A DNA stretch of 64,000 nucleotides from Allobosea thiooxidans (GTDB lineage: Bacteria; Pseudomonadota; Alphaproteobacteria; Rhizobiales; Beijerinckiaceae): NCBI RefSeq assembly GCF_900168195.1, contig NZ_FUYX01000004.1, forward strand, positions 1-64,000, given 5' to 3'. Position 1 is the stretch's first letter. Every line of letters begins with the position of its first letter. The notes beneath the pieces are model-generated. The model was not told where the DNA came from. It saw only the letters and a program-made list of their open reading frames with translations, and made no database searches. Shown here one piece after another: positions 33,961 to 42,502 of this stretch. Both the position numbers and the translations under genes were made by a program.

Positions 33961-34782
33961 ATGAGCCTGTCCGATGCAGCCGGCCCCGACGCGCCTGACC
34001 CCTACGAGCTCCTGAGCTGGTACGCCGAGATGGGCGTCACGGAAGCGCTCGACGAAACGCCGCGCAACCATTTCGCCGAGCCGGCGCCCGCCGGCGCCGG
34101 TCGGCCGCAGCTGCGGTCGCTGCCCGGCCGCCCGGCCGCGCCGGCCCGGCCGATCGCGGCGGCCGCGACTGCGCCCGACGACGCGACCGTCAGCGCCAAG
34201 GCCCTCGCCCGCGAGGCGCGCACGCTCGACGAATTGAAGGAAGCGCTGGCCAAGTTCGAGGGCTGCGCGCTGAAAGCCACCGCCAAGAACCTCGTCTTCG
34301 CCGACGGCAATCCCGAGGGCCGGGTGATGATGGTCGGCGAAGCGCCGGGCGCCGACGAGGACCGGCTCGGCCTGCCCTTCGTCGGGCGCTCCGGGCAGTT
34401 GCTCGACCGCATGCTGGCCGCGATCGGGCTCAACCGCCAGAACGACGTCTACATCGCCAACCTGCTGCCCTGGCGCCCGCCGGGCAACCGCACGCCGACG
34501 CCGCAGGAGGTGGCGATCTGCCTGCCCTTCATCCAGCGCCAGATCGAACTTGCCGACCCCGACATCCTGGTCTGCGTCGGCGCGCCTTCGGCGCAGGGCC
34601 TGCTCGGCTTCAAGGGGATCATGGCCTCGCGCGGCAAATGGGTGGAGTACGACACCGGCGCGCGGCGCATCCGCGCGATCGCGACGCTGCACCCGGCCTA
34701 TCTGCTGCGCCGGCCGCTCGACAAGCGCCTGTCCTGGCGCGACCTGCGCGCGCTCAGGGCGGCGCTCGACGGGAAGAATTGA
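33961..34782 (+). CDS. Uracil-DNA glycosylase, family 4-like, apparently lacking Fe-S cysteines
   Basis: 273 residues. After a variable Pro/Ala-rich N-terminus, the glycosylase core has motif A GEAPGADEDRLGLPFVGRSG (about 125-144), N in VYIANLLPWRPPGNRTP and motif B TLHPAYLLR (about 242-250). Family 4 enzymes carry a 4Fe-4S cluster bound by four cysteines, the first two as CxxC just before this core. Here that site reads FEGCALKATAKN with a single Cys, so the cluster is probably absent. A UDG class with broad substrate range was described from Bradyrhizobium diazoefficiens, and this may belong with it, though that is inference. It removes uracil from DNA in base-excision repair. Confidence 0.85.
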   Translation: MSLSDAAGPDAPDPYELLSWYAEMGVTEALDETPRNHFAEPAPAGAGRPQLRSLPGRPAAPARPIAAAATAPDDATVSAKALAREARTLDELKEALAKFEGCALKATAKNLVFADGNPEGRVMMVGEAPGADEDRLGLPFVGRSGQLLDRMLAAIGLNRQNDVYIANLLPWRPPGNRTPTPQEVAICLPFIQRQIELADPDILVCVGAPSAQGLLGFKGIMASRGKWVEYDTGARRIRAIATLHPAYLLRRPLDKRLSWRDLRALRAALDGKN

Positions 34783-34897
34783 CGCAGCGACGTTGCGCGC
34801 AGGCGCCGAGCAGGGCAAGCTCACATTAGATCACATCCAGAAGCGCCCCAGCGGGCGGAACCCAGCGCCGTCTTGGCGTGGCCGGAGGAGTTCTGCG

Positions 34898-36328
34898 ATG
34901 GTCATCGATGCCTTTCTGCTCTCACGCCTCCAGTTCGCCTTCACTGTCTCCTTCCACATCGTCTTCCCGGCCTTCACGATCGGGCTCTCGGCCTATATCG
35001 CGACGCTGCTCGGCCTCTGGCTGAAGACAGGAGACCAGAAGTTCCACCTGCTCGCCCGGTTCTGGACCAAGATCTTCGCGGTGTCCTTCGCGATGGGCGT
35101 GGTCTCCGGCATCGTGCTGTCCTATCAGTTCGGCACGAACTGGAGCCGGTTCTCGACGGCCGTCGGCAACATCGTCGGCCCGCTGATCGGCTACGAGGTG
35201 CTCTCGGCCTTCTTCCTCGAGGCCTCCTTCCTCGGCGTGATGCTGTTCGGCTGGAAGCGGGTGCCGCCCTGGCTGCACTTCACCTCGGCGGTGATCGTCG
35301 CCGGCGGCACGGCGCTCTCGGGCTTCTGGATCCTCTCCGCCAACAGCTGGATGCAGTACCCGGTCGGGCATGAGGTGCGCGACGGCGTCGCCTATCCGGT
35401 CGACTGGATGAAGATCGTCTTCAGCCCGACCTTCCCGCTGCGCTTCGCCCATATGATGACCGCGGCCTATCTGACGACCGCCTTCGTCGTGCTGGCGACC
35501 GGCGCGCGCCATCTGCTCGCCGGGCACCGCACCGAATCGGCCAAGACGATGGTGCGCATGGCGATCCTGATGATCGCGCTGACCGCGCCGCTCCAGGCCG
35601 TGATCGGCGACTTCCACGGCCGCGACACCGCGACCTACCAGCCGGCCAAGCTCGCCGCGATCGAGGCGCATTGGGATTCCTCGAAGCCGGGCGCCCTCGT
35701 GCTCTTCGGCTGGCCCGACGAGAAGGCCGAGCTCAACCGCTTCGAGATCTCGATCCCCGGCGTCGCCAGCCTGCTGACCCATGGCAGCATGGACGCGCTG
35801 TTCCCGAGCCTGAAGGATTTCGCGCCGCAGGACCGCCCGCCCGTCCTGATCCCCTTCTTCGCCTTCCGGGCGATGGTCGGGATCGGCGTGCTGATGATCC
35901 TGTTCGGCTGGGTCGGCGCCTGGCTCTGGCGCAAGGGCACGGTGTTCGAATCGCGGCGCTGGCTCTGGATCGCACAGTATTCCTGGCCGGCGGGCTTCCT
36001 CGCCATCCTGGCGGGCTGGTTCGTCACCGAGGTCGGCCGCCAGCCCTGGCTGGCGACAGGCATCATCCGCTCCGCCGACGCAGTCTCGCCGGTGACGACG
36101 ACACAGGTCGCGATCTCGCTCGCCCTGTTCGTCTGCGTCTATTCGGTCGTGTTCACCGCCGGAATCCTGCTGATCAACAGGCTGATCGACAAGGGACCGG
36201 ACGAGATATCCGGCGAGGACCCGCCCGAACAGCCGTCGAAGCGCACGCTCAAGGCGGCGCAGGGCGAAGCCGCCGCGATCTTCGGCGACGGCCACCCCGG
36301 CGACGACAAGATCCAGCCGGCGATCTGA
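34898..36328 (+). CDS. cydA: Cytochrome bd-type quinol oxidase subunit I (CIO type)
   Basis: 476 residues, multi-spanning. His in LQFAFTVSFHIVFPAFTIG near 20 and His in LRFAHMMTAAYLT near 187 are heme ligands. The Q-loop motif GRDTATYQPAKLAAIEA is short, as in cyanide-insensitive oxidases (CioA), and VTEVGRQPW follows near residue 380. It oxidises quinol and reduces O2 to water without pumping protons, giving respiration under low oxygen or cyanide. The start ATG follows GGAGGAG. cydB follows at 11 bases; no cydX is evident. Confidence 0.95.
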   Translation: MVIDAFLLSRLQFAFTVSFHIVFPAFTIGLSAYIATLLGLWLKTGDQKFHLLARFWTKIFAVSFAMGVVSGIVLSYQFGTNWSRFSTAVGNIVGPLIGYEVLSAFFLEASFLGVMLFGWKRVPPWLHFTSAVIVAGGTALSGFWILSANSWMQYPVGHEVRDGVAYPVDWMKIVFSPTFPLRFAHMMTAAYLTTAFVVLATGARHLLAGHRTESAKTMVRMAILMIALTAPLQAVIGDFHGRDTATYQPAKLAAIEAHWDSSKPGALVLFGWPDEKAELNRFEISIPGVASLLTHGSMDALFPSLKDFAPQDRPPVLIPFFAFRAMVGIGVLMILFGWVGAWLWRKGTVFESRRWLWIAQYSWPAGFLAILAGWFVTEVGRQPWLATGIIRSADAVSPVTTTQVAISLALFVCVYSVVFTAGILLINRLIDKGPDEISGEDPPEQPSKRTLKAAQGEAAAIFGDGHPGDDKIQPAI

Positions 36329-36339
36329 GGAGACAGGCC

Positions 36340-37344
36340 ATGGAATGGTATCTCCCCGTGATCTGGGCCGGGCTGATCGGCACCGCCGTGATGCTCTATG
36401 TCGTGCTCGACGGCTTCGACCTCGGCATCGCCATCCTGTTTCCGACAACGAAGGAGGAAGGCGAGCGCGATCAAATGATGAACTCGGTCGCGCCCTTCTG
36501 GGACGGCAACGAGACCTGGCTGGTGCTGGGCGGAGGCGGCCTCTGGGTCGCCTTCCCGCAGGCCTACGCCATCATCATGCCGGCCTTCTACATCCCGATC
36601 ATCCTGATGCTGCTGGCGCTGATCTTCCGCGGCGTCGCCTTCGAGTTCCGCTGGGTGGCCAAGCCGCATCACCGGCGCTGGGACCTCGCCTTCTGGCTGG
36701 GGTCGACGGTGGCCGCCTTCGCGCAGGGCCTCGTGCTCGGTGGGCTGATCCAGGGCATCAAGGTCGAGAACGGCCAGTTCGCGGGCGGCCCCTTCGACTG
36801 GCTGACGCCGTTCACGGTGATGTGCGGCGCCGGCGTCGTCGTCGGCTACGCCCTGCTCGGCGCGACCTGGCTTGTCTTCAAGACCGAGGGCCCCGTCGCC
36901 GAACGGGCGCGGCGCCAGGCGAAGACGCTGCTGATCGGCCTGCTGGCCTTCGCCGCCCTGGTCTCGCTATGGACCCCCTATGCGCATCCGCGCATCGCCG
37001 AGCGCTGGTTCACCCCGGCCAATCTCGCCTGGCTCTGGCCCTTCCCGGTGCTGACGGCGCTGTGCGGCTACCTGGCCTGGCGGCGGCTCCACGGCGCGCA
37101 TGAGTTCACGCCCTTCGCGCTGACCATCGCGATCTTCCTGCTCTGCTTCCTGGGGCTGTCGATCTCGAATTTCCCCTATCTCGTGCCGCCGGACGTGACG
37201 ATCTGGGATGCGGCCGCAGCGCCCTCCTCTCACATCTTCGTCTTGATCGGGGTCTCGTTCCTGCTGCCGATGATCCTGTTCTACACGGCCTTCGTGTACT
37301 GGACCTTCCGCGGCAAGGTCAGGGCCGACAGCGGCTACCACTGA
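36340..37344 (+). CDS. cydB: Cytochrome bd-type quinol oxidase subunit II
   Basis: 334 residues and eight or nine transmembrane helices. Family motifs are LDGFDLGIAILFP near 25 and VAPFWDGNETWLVLGGGGLW near 50-70, followed by PFTVMCGAGVVVGYALLGATW in the middle. It is the structural partner of CydA. The start at 36340 follows GAGGAGAC and lies 11 bases past the cydA stop, so they form an operon. No CydX-like small subunit or cydCD assembly genes are in the window. Confidence 0.95.
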   Translation: MEWYLPVIWAGLIGTAVMLYVVLDGFDLGIAILFPTTKEEGERDQMMNSVAPFWDGNETWLVLGGGGLWVAFPQAYAIIMPAFYIPIILMLLALIFRGVAFEFRWVAKPHHRRWDLAFWLGSTVAAFAQGLVLGGLIQGIKVENGQFAGGPFDWLTPFTVMCGAGVVVGYALLGATWLVFKTEGPVAERARRQAKTLLIGLLAFAALVSLWTPYAHPRIAERWFTPANLAWLWPFPVLTALCGYLAWRRLHGAHEFTPFALTIAIFLLCFLGLSISNFPYLVPPDVTIWDAAAAPSSHIFVLIGVSFLLPMILFYTAFVYWTFRGKVRADSGYH

Positions 37345-37442
37345 GCGCGGTCAGCCGGCGTTCAGCCGGGTGGGTGCAAAGACGACTTGAGTTCCCCGCC
37401 GCTCTTGGCGAGATTGCGGGGAGTTTCGTCGAGGAACCGTCC

Positions 37443-38330
37443 ATGCAGTGGGAAGACTATCGCCAGTCCGAGAACCTCGAGGACCGGCGCGGCAGCGGTG
37501 GTGGCGGCGGCTTCGCCGGCATGCCGGGCGGGCGCGGCGGCATCGGCATCGGCACGATGGTCGTGCTCGGCCTGCTCGGTTGGGCGCTCGGCATCGATCC
37601 CCGCCTGCTGATCGGCGGGGCGGAGATGATCGGCGGCATCGGCGGGCGCCAGCAGACGCAGGAGACGCGCCGCTCCTCCGGCCCGCCGCAGGACGAGATG
37701 GGCCGCTTCGTCTCCGCCGTCCTGGCGCAGAATGAGGACGTCTGGTCGAAGGTGCTGCCGCAGCAGGCCAACATGCGCTACCAGGCGCCGCGGCTGGTGC
37801 TGTTCTCCGGCATCGATCGCTCGGGCTGCGGCACGGCCCAGTCGGCGATGGGGCCGTTCTATTGCCCGGTCGACAAGCGGGTCTATCTCGACACCTCCTT
37901 CTTCCAGGAGATGCAGCGCAAGCTCGGTGGCGGCGGCGACTTCGCCTATGCCTATGTGATCGGCCACGAGGTCGGCCACCACATCCAGAACCTGCTCGGC
38001 ATCCTGCCCAAGGCCAACCAGATCCGCGAACGCTCCTCCGAACGCGATGCGAACGCGATCTCGGTCCGAATCGAGCTGCAGGCGGACTGCTTCGCCGGTG
38101 TCTGGGCGCATAACATCCAGGCGATGGGCCGGCTCGACCAGGGCGACATCGAGGAGGCGATCCGCACCGCCTCCGCCATCGGCGACGACAAGCTGCAGCG
38201 CGCCTCGCAGGGCGTTGTCGTGCCCGATTCCTTCACCCATGGCTCCTCGGCGCAGCGGACGAAGTGGTTCAATATCGGCTTCCAGTCGGGCTCGATGCAG
38301 AGCTGCGACACGTTCCGGAACCAGGTGTAG
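37443..38330 (+). CDS. Neutral zinc metallopeptidase (YpfJ family)
   Basis: 295 residues. The N-terminal MQWEDYRQSENLEDRRG start and a Gly-rich linker precede one membrane helix (IGIGTMVVLGLLGWALGID). The metalloprotease domain holds the zinc motif HEVGHHIQ (about residues 178-185) with the third ligand in ELQADCFAGVW about 40 residues later. Two cysteine pairs probably form disulfides. It is membrane-anchored, with its catalytic domain probably in the periplasm. The substrate is unknown. It lies downstream of cydAB by about 100 bases with no clear link. Confidence 0.9.
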   Translation: MQWEDYRQSENLEDRRGSGGGGGFAGMPGGRGGIGIGTMVVLGLLGWALGIDPRLLIGGAEMIGGIGGRQQTQETRRSSGPPQDEMGRFVSAVLAQNEDVWSKVLPQQANMRYQAPRLVLFSGIDRSGCGTAQSAMGPFYCPVDKRVYLDTSFFQEMQRKLGGGGDFAYAYVIGHEVGHHIQNLLGILPKANQIRERSSERDANAISVRIELQADCFAGVWAHNIQAMGRLDQGDIEEAIRTASAIGDDKLQRASQGVVVPDSFTHGSSAQRTKWFNIGFQSGSMQSCDTFRNQV

Positions 38331-38353
38331 GCGCACCAGCCGCGGGATGGGGC

Positions 38354-38872
38354 TCAGCCGCCGAGCCGCAGCGTGCTCAGGACGCGAATCGGCGGCCAGG
38401 CGACGCATTCGGCGACATCGAAGACCAGGCTGAACGGTTCAAAGCGCTGCGCGACGAGTGCAAGCGCCCGCTCACGCTCAGTCCGGGGGATGGCCATGGC
38501 AAGCGTCAGGTGCGGCCGCCATTGCTCCGGGCGATAATGCGGATCGCACAGCGCCGGGTCGACCACCCTATGAATCTTCGCGTGCAGATCGACGAGGCGC
38601 CGGTCGCGCTGCGGCGACAGCCACAGAACGATCGGATCGACGTCGAAAATGCCGACGCGATCGAAGGTCAGCGAGAACGGCGCCTCCGTCTCGAGCAGCC
38701 CCGCGGCATCACGCAATAGATCGGGAGAGGTGCCCGTATAGCGCACCAGCGTGACATGCGGTGGATAGCCCAGGGCACGGATCGAGGACGAGGCTTCGAG
38801 CCCGGCCGCCCTGTCGACCAGGAGCCAGAACGGGCGCGCTTCCGACGCGGTGTGGAGGGTGATGCCGATCAT
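38354..38872 (-). CDS. 2H phosphoesterase, 2'-5' RNA ligase (ThpR-like) family
   Basis: About 172 residues with the two HxT signature motifs of the 2H superfamily, HVTLVRY (about 38-44) and HLTLAMA (about 121-127), spaced as in 2'-5' RNA ligases and cyclic phosphodiesterases. The N-terminus MIGITLHTASEARPFWLLVD suits a start at 38872. Such enzymes open or form 2',3'-cyclic or 2'-5' phosphodiester bonds in RNA; the native substrate is unclear. It converges on the metallopeptidase gene and is divergent from a small secreted protein gene. Confidence 0.82.
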   Translation of the reverse strand: MIGITLHTASEARPFWLLVDRAAGLEASSSIRALGYPPHVTLVRYTGTSPDLLRDAAGLLETEAPFSLTFDRVGIFDVDPIVLWLSPQRDRRLVDLHAKIHRVVDPALCDPHYRPEQWRPHLTLAMAIPRTERERALALVAQRFEPFSLVFDVAECVAWPPIRVLSTLRLGG

Positions 38873-39041
38873 CGCCGGAAGCTGTGAACCGCTTTCCCGG
38901 CCATCGCAATCTCGACGGAGGCCTGCAGCCGGGAAACGCCCCGTGCAGCGGGAAGCCCTTCCCGCCGGCCGAACCGCGCCGTTCATCCTGCGTTACTCAT
39001 GGACCTGCTCAAGTGGGCGAGACTTGAAGAAGGAGAATCCC

Positions 39042-39383
39042 ATGCGTCGGCTTGTGATCGCTGCGGCCCTCGTGGCCAGCGCGGCAACCGCGACCGTTCT
39101 GCACACCCCCACGGCGCTGGCCAGCGAGGCGCTTGCGCCAGCCGTCGCGCAGCAGCTCGACGGACTGCCCGCCGCCTTCACCGCCAGTGCGGCGAAGCGC
39201 GAGCGGATGATGATCATCCAGCAGAATCTGGAGCGGCAGCGCTATGGGCGCGGCGGCTATGGCTACGACCGTGGCTATGGGTATGGCTATGGGCGCGGAT
39301 ATGGCTACGGCCCCCGCTATGGCGGACCGCCGCCCTGGGCGCCGGCCCATGGCTACCGCCGCCACTACTACGACCGCTGGTGA
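39042..39383 (+). CDS. Small secreted Gly/Tyr-rich protein
   Basis: 113 residues: a signal peptide (MRRLVIAAALVASAATATVL ... ALA), a helical segment with AAKRERMMIIQQNLERQRYG, then GYGYDRGYGYGYGRGYGYG and PRYGGPPPWAPAHGYRRHYY to the end. The low-complexity Tyr/Gly tail resembles the YYGP proteins at 25.9-26.6 kb in kind but not in repeat unit. The start at 39042 follows AAGGAGAA and a terminator follows. Exported; function unknown. Confidence 0.8.
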   Translation: MRRLVIAAALVASAATATVLHTPTALASEALAPAVAQQLDGLPAAFTASAAKRERMMIIQQNLERQRYGRGGYGYDRGYGYGYGRGYGYGPRYGGPPPWAPAHGYRRHYYDRW

Positions 39384-39441
39384 TCCGCAGAGCCCCACCG
39401 GAAAAGCTCGGTGGGGCTGATCTCGATGCCTGGATTTTGGG

Positions 39442-39476
39442 GCGGAGGGCTGCATTCAGCCCTCCGCTTCGTCTTC
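39442..39476 (+). terminator. Terminator after the Gly/Tyr-rich protein gene
   Basis: GCGGAGGGCTG (39442-39452) and CAGCCCTCCGC (39457-39467) form a perfect 11-bp stem with a CATT loop, followed by TTCGTCTTCG. Confidence 0.85.
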
Positions 39477-39568
39477 GTGACGCGTCCAGCGCCTCGTCCG
39501 ATCGGATGGCAGGGCGATCCGATTGGGCCAGGCGCCCTCCTTCGACAGCGGAGAGACACAATCACTGA

Positions 39569-39587
39569 CCGGGCTCAGTCAGCCCGG
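39569..39587 (-). terminator. Hairpin following the 42-residue acidic protein gene
   Basis: CCGGGCT/AGCCCGG (39569-39575 and 39581-39587) with a 5-base loop starts 12 bases beyond the stop codon at 39600. The T content after it on the minus strand is modest (TCAGTGATTGTGT), so it is a weak terminator candidate. Confidence 0.55.
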
Positions 39588-39599
39588 CCGGATCTGGCT

Positions 39600-39728
39600 T
39601 CAGCTCCAGAATCCTTGCTGGTGCTCGCGGGGCGAAAACGTCTCCGTTTCGTCCTGCCGCTCCTCGCGATCTTCCGCCTGCTCGCACTCGGTCTCGAGCG
39701 CGCCATCGGAATCGTGCCGATCAAGCAT
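39600..39728 (-). CDS. Novel 42-residue acidic protein
   Basis: The product begins MLDRHDSDGALETECEQAED and ends in EHQQGFWS; 16 of 42 residues are Asp or Glu. It has no signal peptide and no membrane segment, and has one Cys. The start is preceded by AAAGGAGAG, a strong ribosome-binding site with seven bases spacing. A -35/-10 pair with a 17-base spacer lies 40-70 bases upstream and a hairpin follows the stop, so all parts of a gene are present despite the short length. I do not recognise a family. An antisense or structured RNA role for the transcript is the alternative. Confidence 0.6.
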   Translation of the reverse strand: MLDRHDSDGALETECEQAEDREERQDETETFSPREHQQGFWS

Positions 39729-39769
39729 GAGTCTCTCCTTTCAATCGGTGAGGTGCTTCGGGCAGGCGG

Positions 39770-39798
39770 AAGATAGGGATTTATGTTGCGATGCACAA
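39770..39798 (-). promoter_or_regulatory. Promoter of the 42-residue protein gene
   Basis: On the minus strand TTGTGC (39798-39793) and TATCTT (39775-39770) are separated by exactly 17 bases. The likely start of transcription is near 39763, giving a 5' leader of about 35 bases. Confidence 0.6.
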
Positions 39799-39912
39799 GT
39801 TTGACGCAACGCCACATAGCGCTTGCCATGCCGAGAGGCGCCGCTCCGGCCCGGATTCTTGCGACAAAAGGCAGCGTCCGCCCCTTCCCCGTGACGGGCG
39901 CCCGCAGCCGCT

Positions 39913-40395
39913 CTAGCCGGCCCTGGCCCGCCGCACCGGCAGGCGTTTCGGCCGCCGCCCCAGCCGCCCGGCCTGTGCCGCCGCCTTCGGCAGGATCAGC
40001 CCGGGCCGGAGCTGCCGGCCGGCGAAGGCGACGGCAGCGCGCTCCCGCAGGGAAGCCACCCCGCCCTCCAGCGGAATCAGCGCCGGCTGCCCGGATGCCA
40101 GCAGGAGATGGCGCTCCGCCGTCTCCACCCAATGCGTCTGAGGCACGTCTCCGGCATCGAGCAGAACGATCCAGTCGCCCCGCGCCTCGCCCGCGCCGCG
40201 TTGCCAGGCCTCGCCCCCGCCGCTGAGATAGCGGGCTCCCGTCGCATCGGCGATGCGCTCGATCTCGAGGTTGCCCGCCGGGTCGACGATCACGGCATGC
40301 CCCAAAAAGCCTTCGGCCACGGCCGGGACCAGCACGGAGAGCGTGGCGGCAAGTGCTTGCGGGGAACCGTCTGCCCTGATCACGGCTGTGAGCAT
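39913..40395 (-). CDS. Short glycosyltransferase family 2-like protein
   Basis: About 160 residues starting MLTAVIRADGSPQALAATLS, a GT-A Rossmann beginning. It contains GAGEARGDWIVLLDAGDVPQ, where the DAGD matches the position of the DxD metal motif, and WVETAERHLL. It then ends in a basic Arg-rich tail. It is shorter than typical glycosyltransferases (over 220 residues), like a small glycosyltransferase group seen in alphaproteobacteria. No acceptor can be named. It is divergent from the radical SAM gene. Confidence 0.6.
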   Translation of the reverse strand: MLTAVIRADGSPQALAATLSVLVPAVAEGFLGHAVIVDPAGNLEIERIADATGARYLSGGGEAWQRGAGEARGDWIVLLDAGDVPQTHWVETAERHLLLASGQPALIPLEGGVASLRERAAVAFAGRQLRPGLILPKAAAQAGRLGRRPKRLPVRRARAG

Positions 40396-40517
40396 ACGCA
40401 GAGTCTTATGCGGCAGCGCAGCACGCCGCAATCCTGCCGCTTGCGCTTTGTTCTCGTTATGTTCACAATAGCGCCCATCAGCGACGATGATTCCGATCAG
40501 CGATACGGCTCTCGATC

Positions 40518-41711
40518 ATGCTTCAGCCAAAACCAACCTCGCAGCCGAAGGCGCCCCGCGCGCTCAAGCGGCATGACGGGCAGACGGCGAGCATCTCCGC
40601 TCCGATCGTCGCGCCTGCCGACCCGATGGCCTATGTCGGCAGCCGCATCGACCCGGAACGGCGCCGCGGGCGCGGCGCCACCATCAACCCCGGCGGGCGC
40701 TACGAGGCCGAACAGCGCGTCGCGGAGGATGATGGCTGGGGCTCGCTGGAGGAACTGCCGCCGTTCAAGACGGAGATCGCCTATGAGAAGGCGCGCAACA
40801 TCATCACGCGCAACGACTCGCCCGACATCTCCTTCGACCGCTCGATCAACCCCTATCGCGGCTGCGAGCATGGCTGCGTCTACTGCTTCGCGCGGCCGAC
40901 CCATGCCTATCTCGGGCTGTCGCCGGGCCTCGACTTCGAGAGCAAGCTGACGGCCAAGCCCGACGCGGCGGCGCTGCTGGAGAAGGAGCTTTCCGCCCCC
41001 TCCTACCAGCCGCGCACCATCGCGATCGGCACCAATACCGACGCCTACCAGCCCATCGAGAAGAAACTCCGGATCATGCGGCAGATCCTCGAGGTTCTGG
41101 CGAAGTTCAATCATCCCGTGGGCATCGTCACCAAATCGGCGCTGGTCCAGCGCGACATCGATATCCTGGCGCCGATGGCCGCGAAGGGGCTGGCCAAGGT
41201 CGCGATCTCGGTGACGACGCTCGATCCCAAGACCGCGCGGGGGATGGAGCCGCGCGCCGCCTCGCCAATGAAGCGGCTGGAGACGATCAGGAGATTGTCG
41301 GAAGCCGGCATCCCGGTGACGGTTCTGGTCGCGCCGATCGTGCCGGCGATCAACGAGCACGAGATCGAGCGCATCCTCGATTCCGCCAAGGCAGCCGGTG
41401 CGCAGGAGGCCGGCTACGTCCTGCTCAGATTGCCGCTCGAGGTGCGCGACATCGTGCAGGAATGGCTGCTGACCCATCACCCGGACAAGCTCCGGCACGT
41501 GATGTCGCTGATCCGCTCGACGCGCGGCGGCAAGGACTACGATTCGCAATGGGGCCAGCGCATGGTCGGCTCCGGCCCCTATGCCTGGATGATCGGGCGG
41601 CGCTTCGAGCTGGCGGCCGAGCGCATCGGCTTCAACGCGACCCGGCGGCGGCTGCGCACCGACCTGTTCCTGAAGCCGGAAAAGGAAAAGGCGCAGCTCA
41701 GCCTGTTCTGA
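40518..41711 (+). CDS. PA0069/Rv2578c-family radical SAM protein
   Basis: 397 residues. The radical SAM cysteine motif is CEHGCVYCFARPTHAYLG (CxxxCxxC, near residue 116), preceded by DISFDRSINPYRG. The TIM-barrel follows (IGTNTDAYQPIEKKLRIMRQ, VGIVTKSALVQRDIDIL, VTTLDPKTARGMEPRAASP), which is diagnostic for the PA0069 family and close to spore photoproduct lyase-type enzymes. The reaction is unknown. It stands before rnhB on the plus strand with a palindromic repeat between them. Confidence 0.92.
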   Translation: MLQPKPTSQPKAPRALKRHDGQTASISAPIVAPADPMAYVGSRIDPERRRGRGATINPGGRYEAEQRVAEDDGWGSLEELPPFKTEIAYEKARNIITRNDSPDISFDRSINPYRGCEHGCVYCFARPTHAYLGLSPGLDFESKLTAKPDAAALLEKELSAPSYQPRTIAIGTNTDAYQPIEKKLRIMRQILEVLAKFNHPVGIVTKSALVQRDIDILAPMAAKGLAKVAISVTTLDPKTARGMEPRAASPMKRLETIRRLSEAGIPVTVLVAPIVPAINEHEIERILDSAKAAGAQEAGYVLLRLPLEVRDIVQEWLLTHHPDKLRHVMSLIRSTRGGKDYDSQWGQRMVGSGPYAWMIGRRFELAAERIGFNATRRRLRTDLFLKPEKEKAQLSLF

Positions 41712-41739
41712 AGAGCAGATCGACGCCCTGCCCGCCGTT

Positions 41740-41870
41740 ATGGCGAGCATCCACGCCTTGAACACAGCATGACGAAGACGCGGATGGCCGGGACAAGCCC
41801 GGCCCATGGCGGAGCGAGCGAAACGCAATCCAGCGCAGAGGGCCGGGAATGTCTCTGGCTCCTTGGGAAT
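41740..41870 (+). repeat. Dispersed palindromic element between radical SAM gene and rnhB
   Basis: The core GGCCGGG-ACAAG-CCCGGCC (41786-41804) is flanked by GACGAAGACGCGGATGG. The same core and left flank recur near 42636 and, inverted, near 21993. The right side, GCGGAGCGAGCGAAACGCA, resembles the GGAGCGAAGCG segment of the palindrome at 22093. Confidence 0.7.
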
Positions 41871-41890
41871 GGATGCTGCATAACCCCGCC

Positions 41891-42502
41891 ATGCCCGCCG
41901 ACTTCAACCGCGAGACGAACGCCATCGCCAACGGCCTGTGGCCGCTCGCCGGCATCGACGAGGTCGGCCGCGGGCCGCTGGCGGGGCCCGTCGTGGCGGC
42001 CGCCGTCATCCTCGACCCCGCTCGGGTGCCGCACGGGCTCGACGATTCGAAGAAGCTGCCCGCGCCCGTGCGCGAAGAACTCTTCGGCGAGATCATGGAG
42101 CGGGCGCTCGCCGTCAGCGTCGCCAGCGCGACCGCCGCCGAGATCGACCGGATCAATATCCGGCAGGCGACGCTGCTGGCGATGCGCCGGGCAGTCGCAG
42201 GCCTGCCGCTCGCGCCGCTGCATGTGCTGGTCGACGGCAACGACCCGCCGCAGTTCGGCTGCGGCTGCGAGGCGATCATCCAGGGCGATGGAGCGGTCGC
42301 GTCCATCGCCGCGGCCTCGATCGTCGCCAAGGTGACCCGCGACCGGATGATGGCGCGGCTGTGCCGGCGCTATCCGGCCTACGGCTTTTCCGGCCATGTC
42401 GGCTATGCGACCCCGCAGCATCGCCGGGCCATCGCCGAACACGGCCCCTGCCCCGAGCACCGCTATTCCTTCGCCCCCGTGAAGGGCGTCTGGTTCCGGT
42501 AG
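41891..42502 (+). CDS. rnhB: Ribonuclease HII
   Basis: 203 residues from MPADFNRE. The RNase HII active-site motif [20 protein letters not shown] supplies Asp and Glu. [15 protein letters not shown] and [17 protein letters not shown] follow in the order expected, with further Asp ligands. It cuts RNA-DNA hybrids and embedded ribonucleotides. An upstream in-frame ATG at 41849 would add 14 residues from the repeat region, and I reject it. ccrM follows about 420 bases downstream, as in several alphaproteobacteria. Confidence 0.95.
   Translation: MPADFNRETNAIANGLWPLAGIDEVGRGPLAGPVVAAAVILDPARVPHGLDDSKKLPAPVREELFGEIMERALAVSVASATAAEIDRINIRQATLLAMRRAVAGLPLAPLHVLVDGNDPPQFGCGCEAIIQGDGAVASIAAASIVAKVTRDRMMARLCRRYPAYGFSGHVGYATPQHRRAIAEHGPCPEHRYSFAPVKGVWFR

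Noticed and set aside
34783-34897. An FNR/ANR box in front of cydA
   Set aside because: No TTGAT-N4-ATCAA match; the closest sequence near 34832 is too weak.
39240-39320. Short tandem DNA repeat GGCTATGG
   Set aside because: It encodes the Gly/Tyr tail of a secreted protein and is in frame throughout, so it is not a separate feature.
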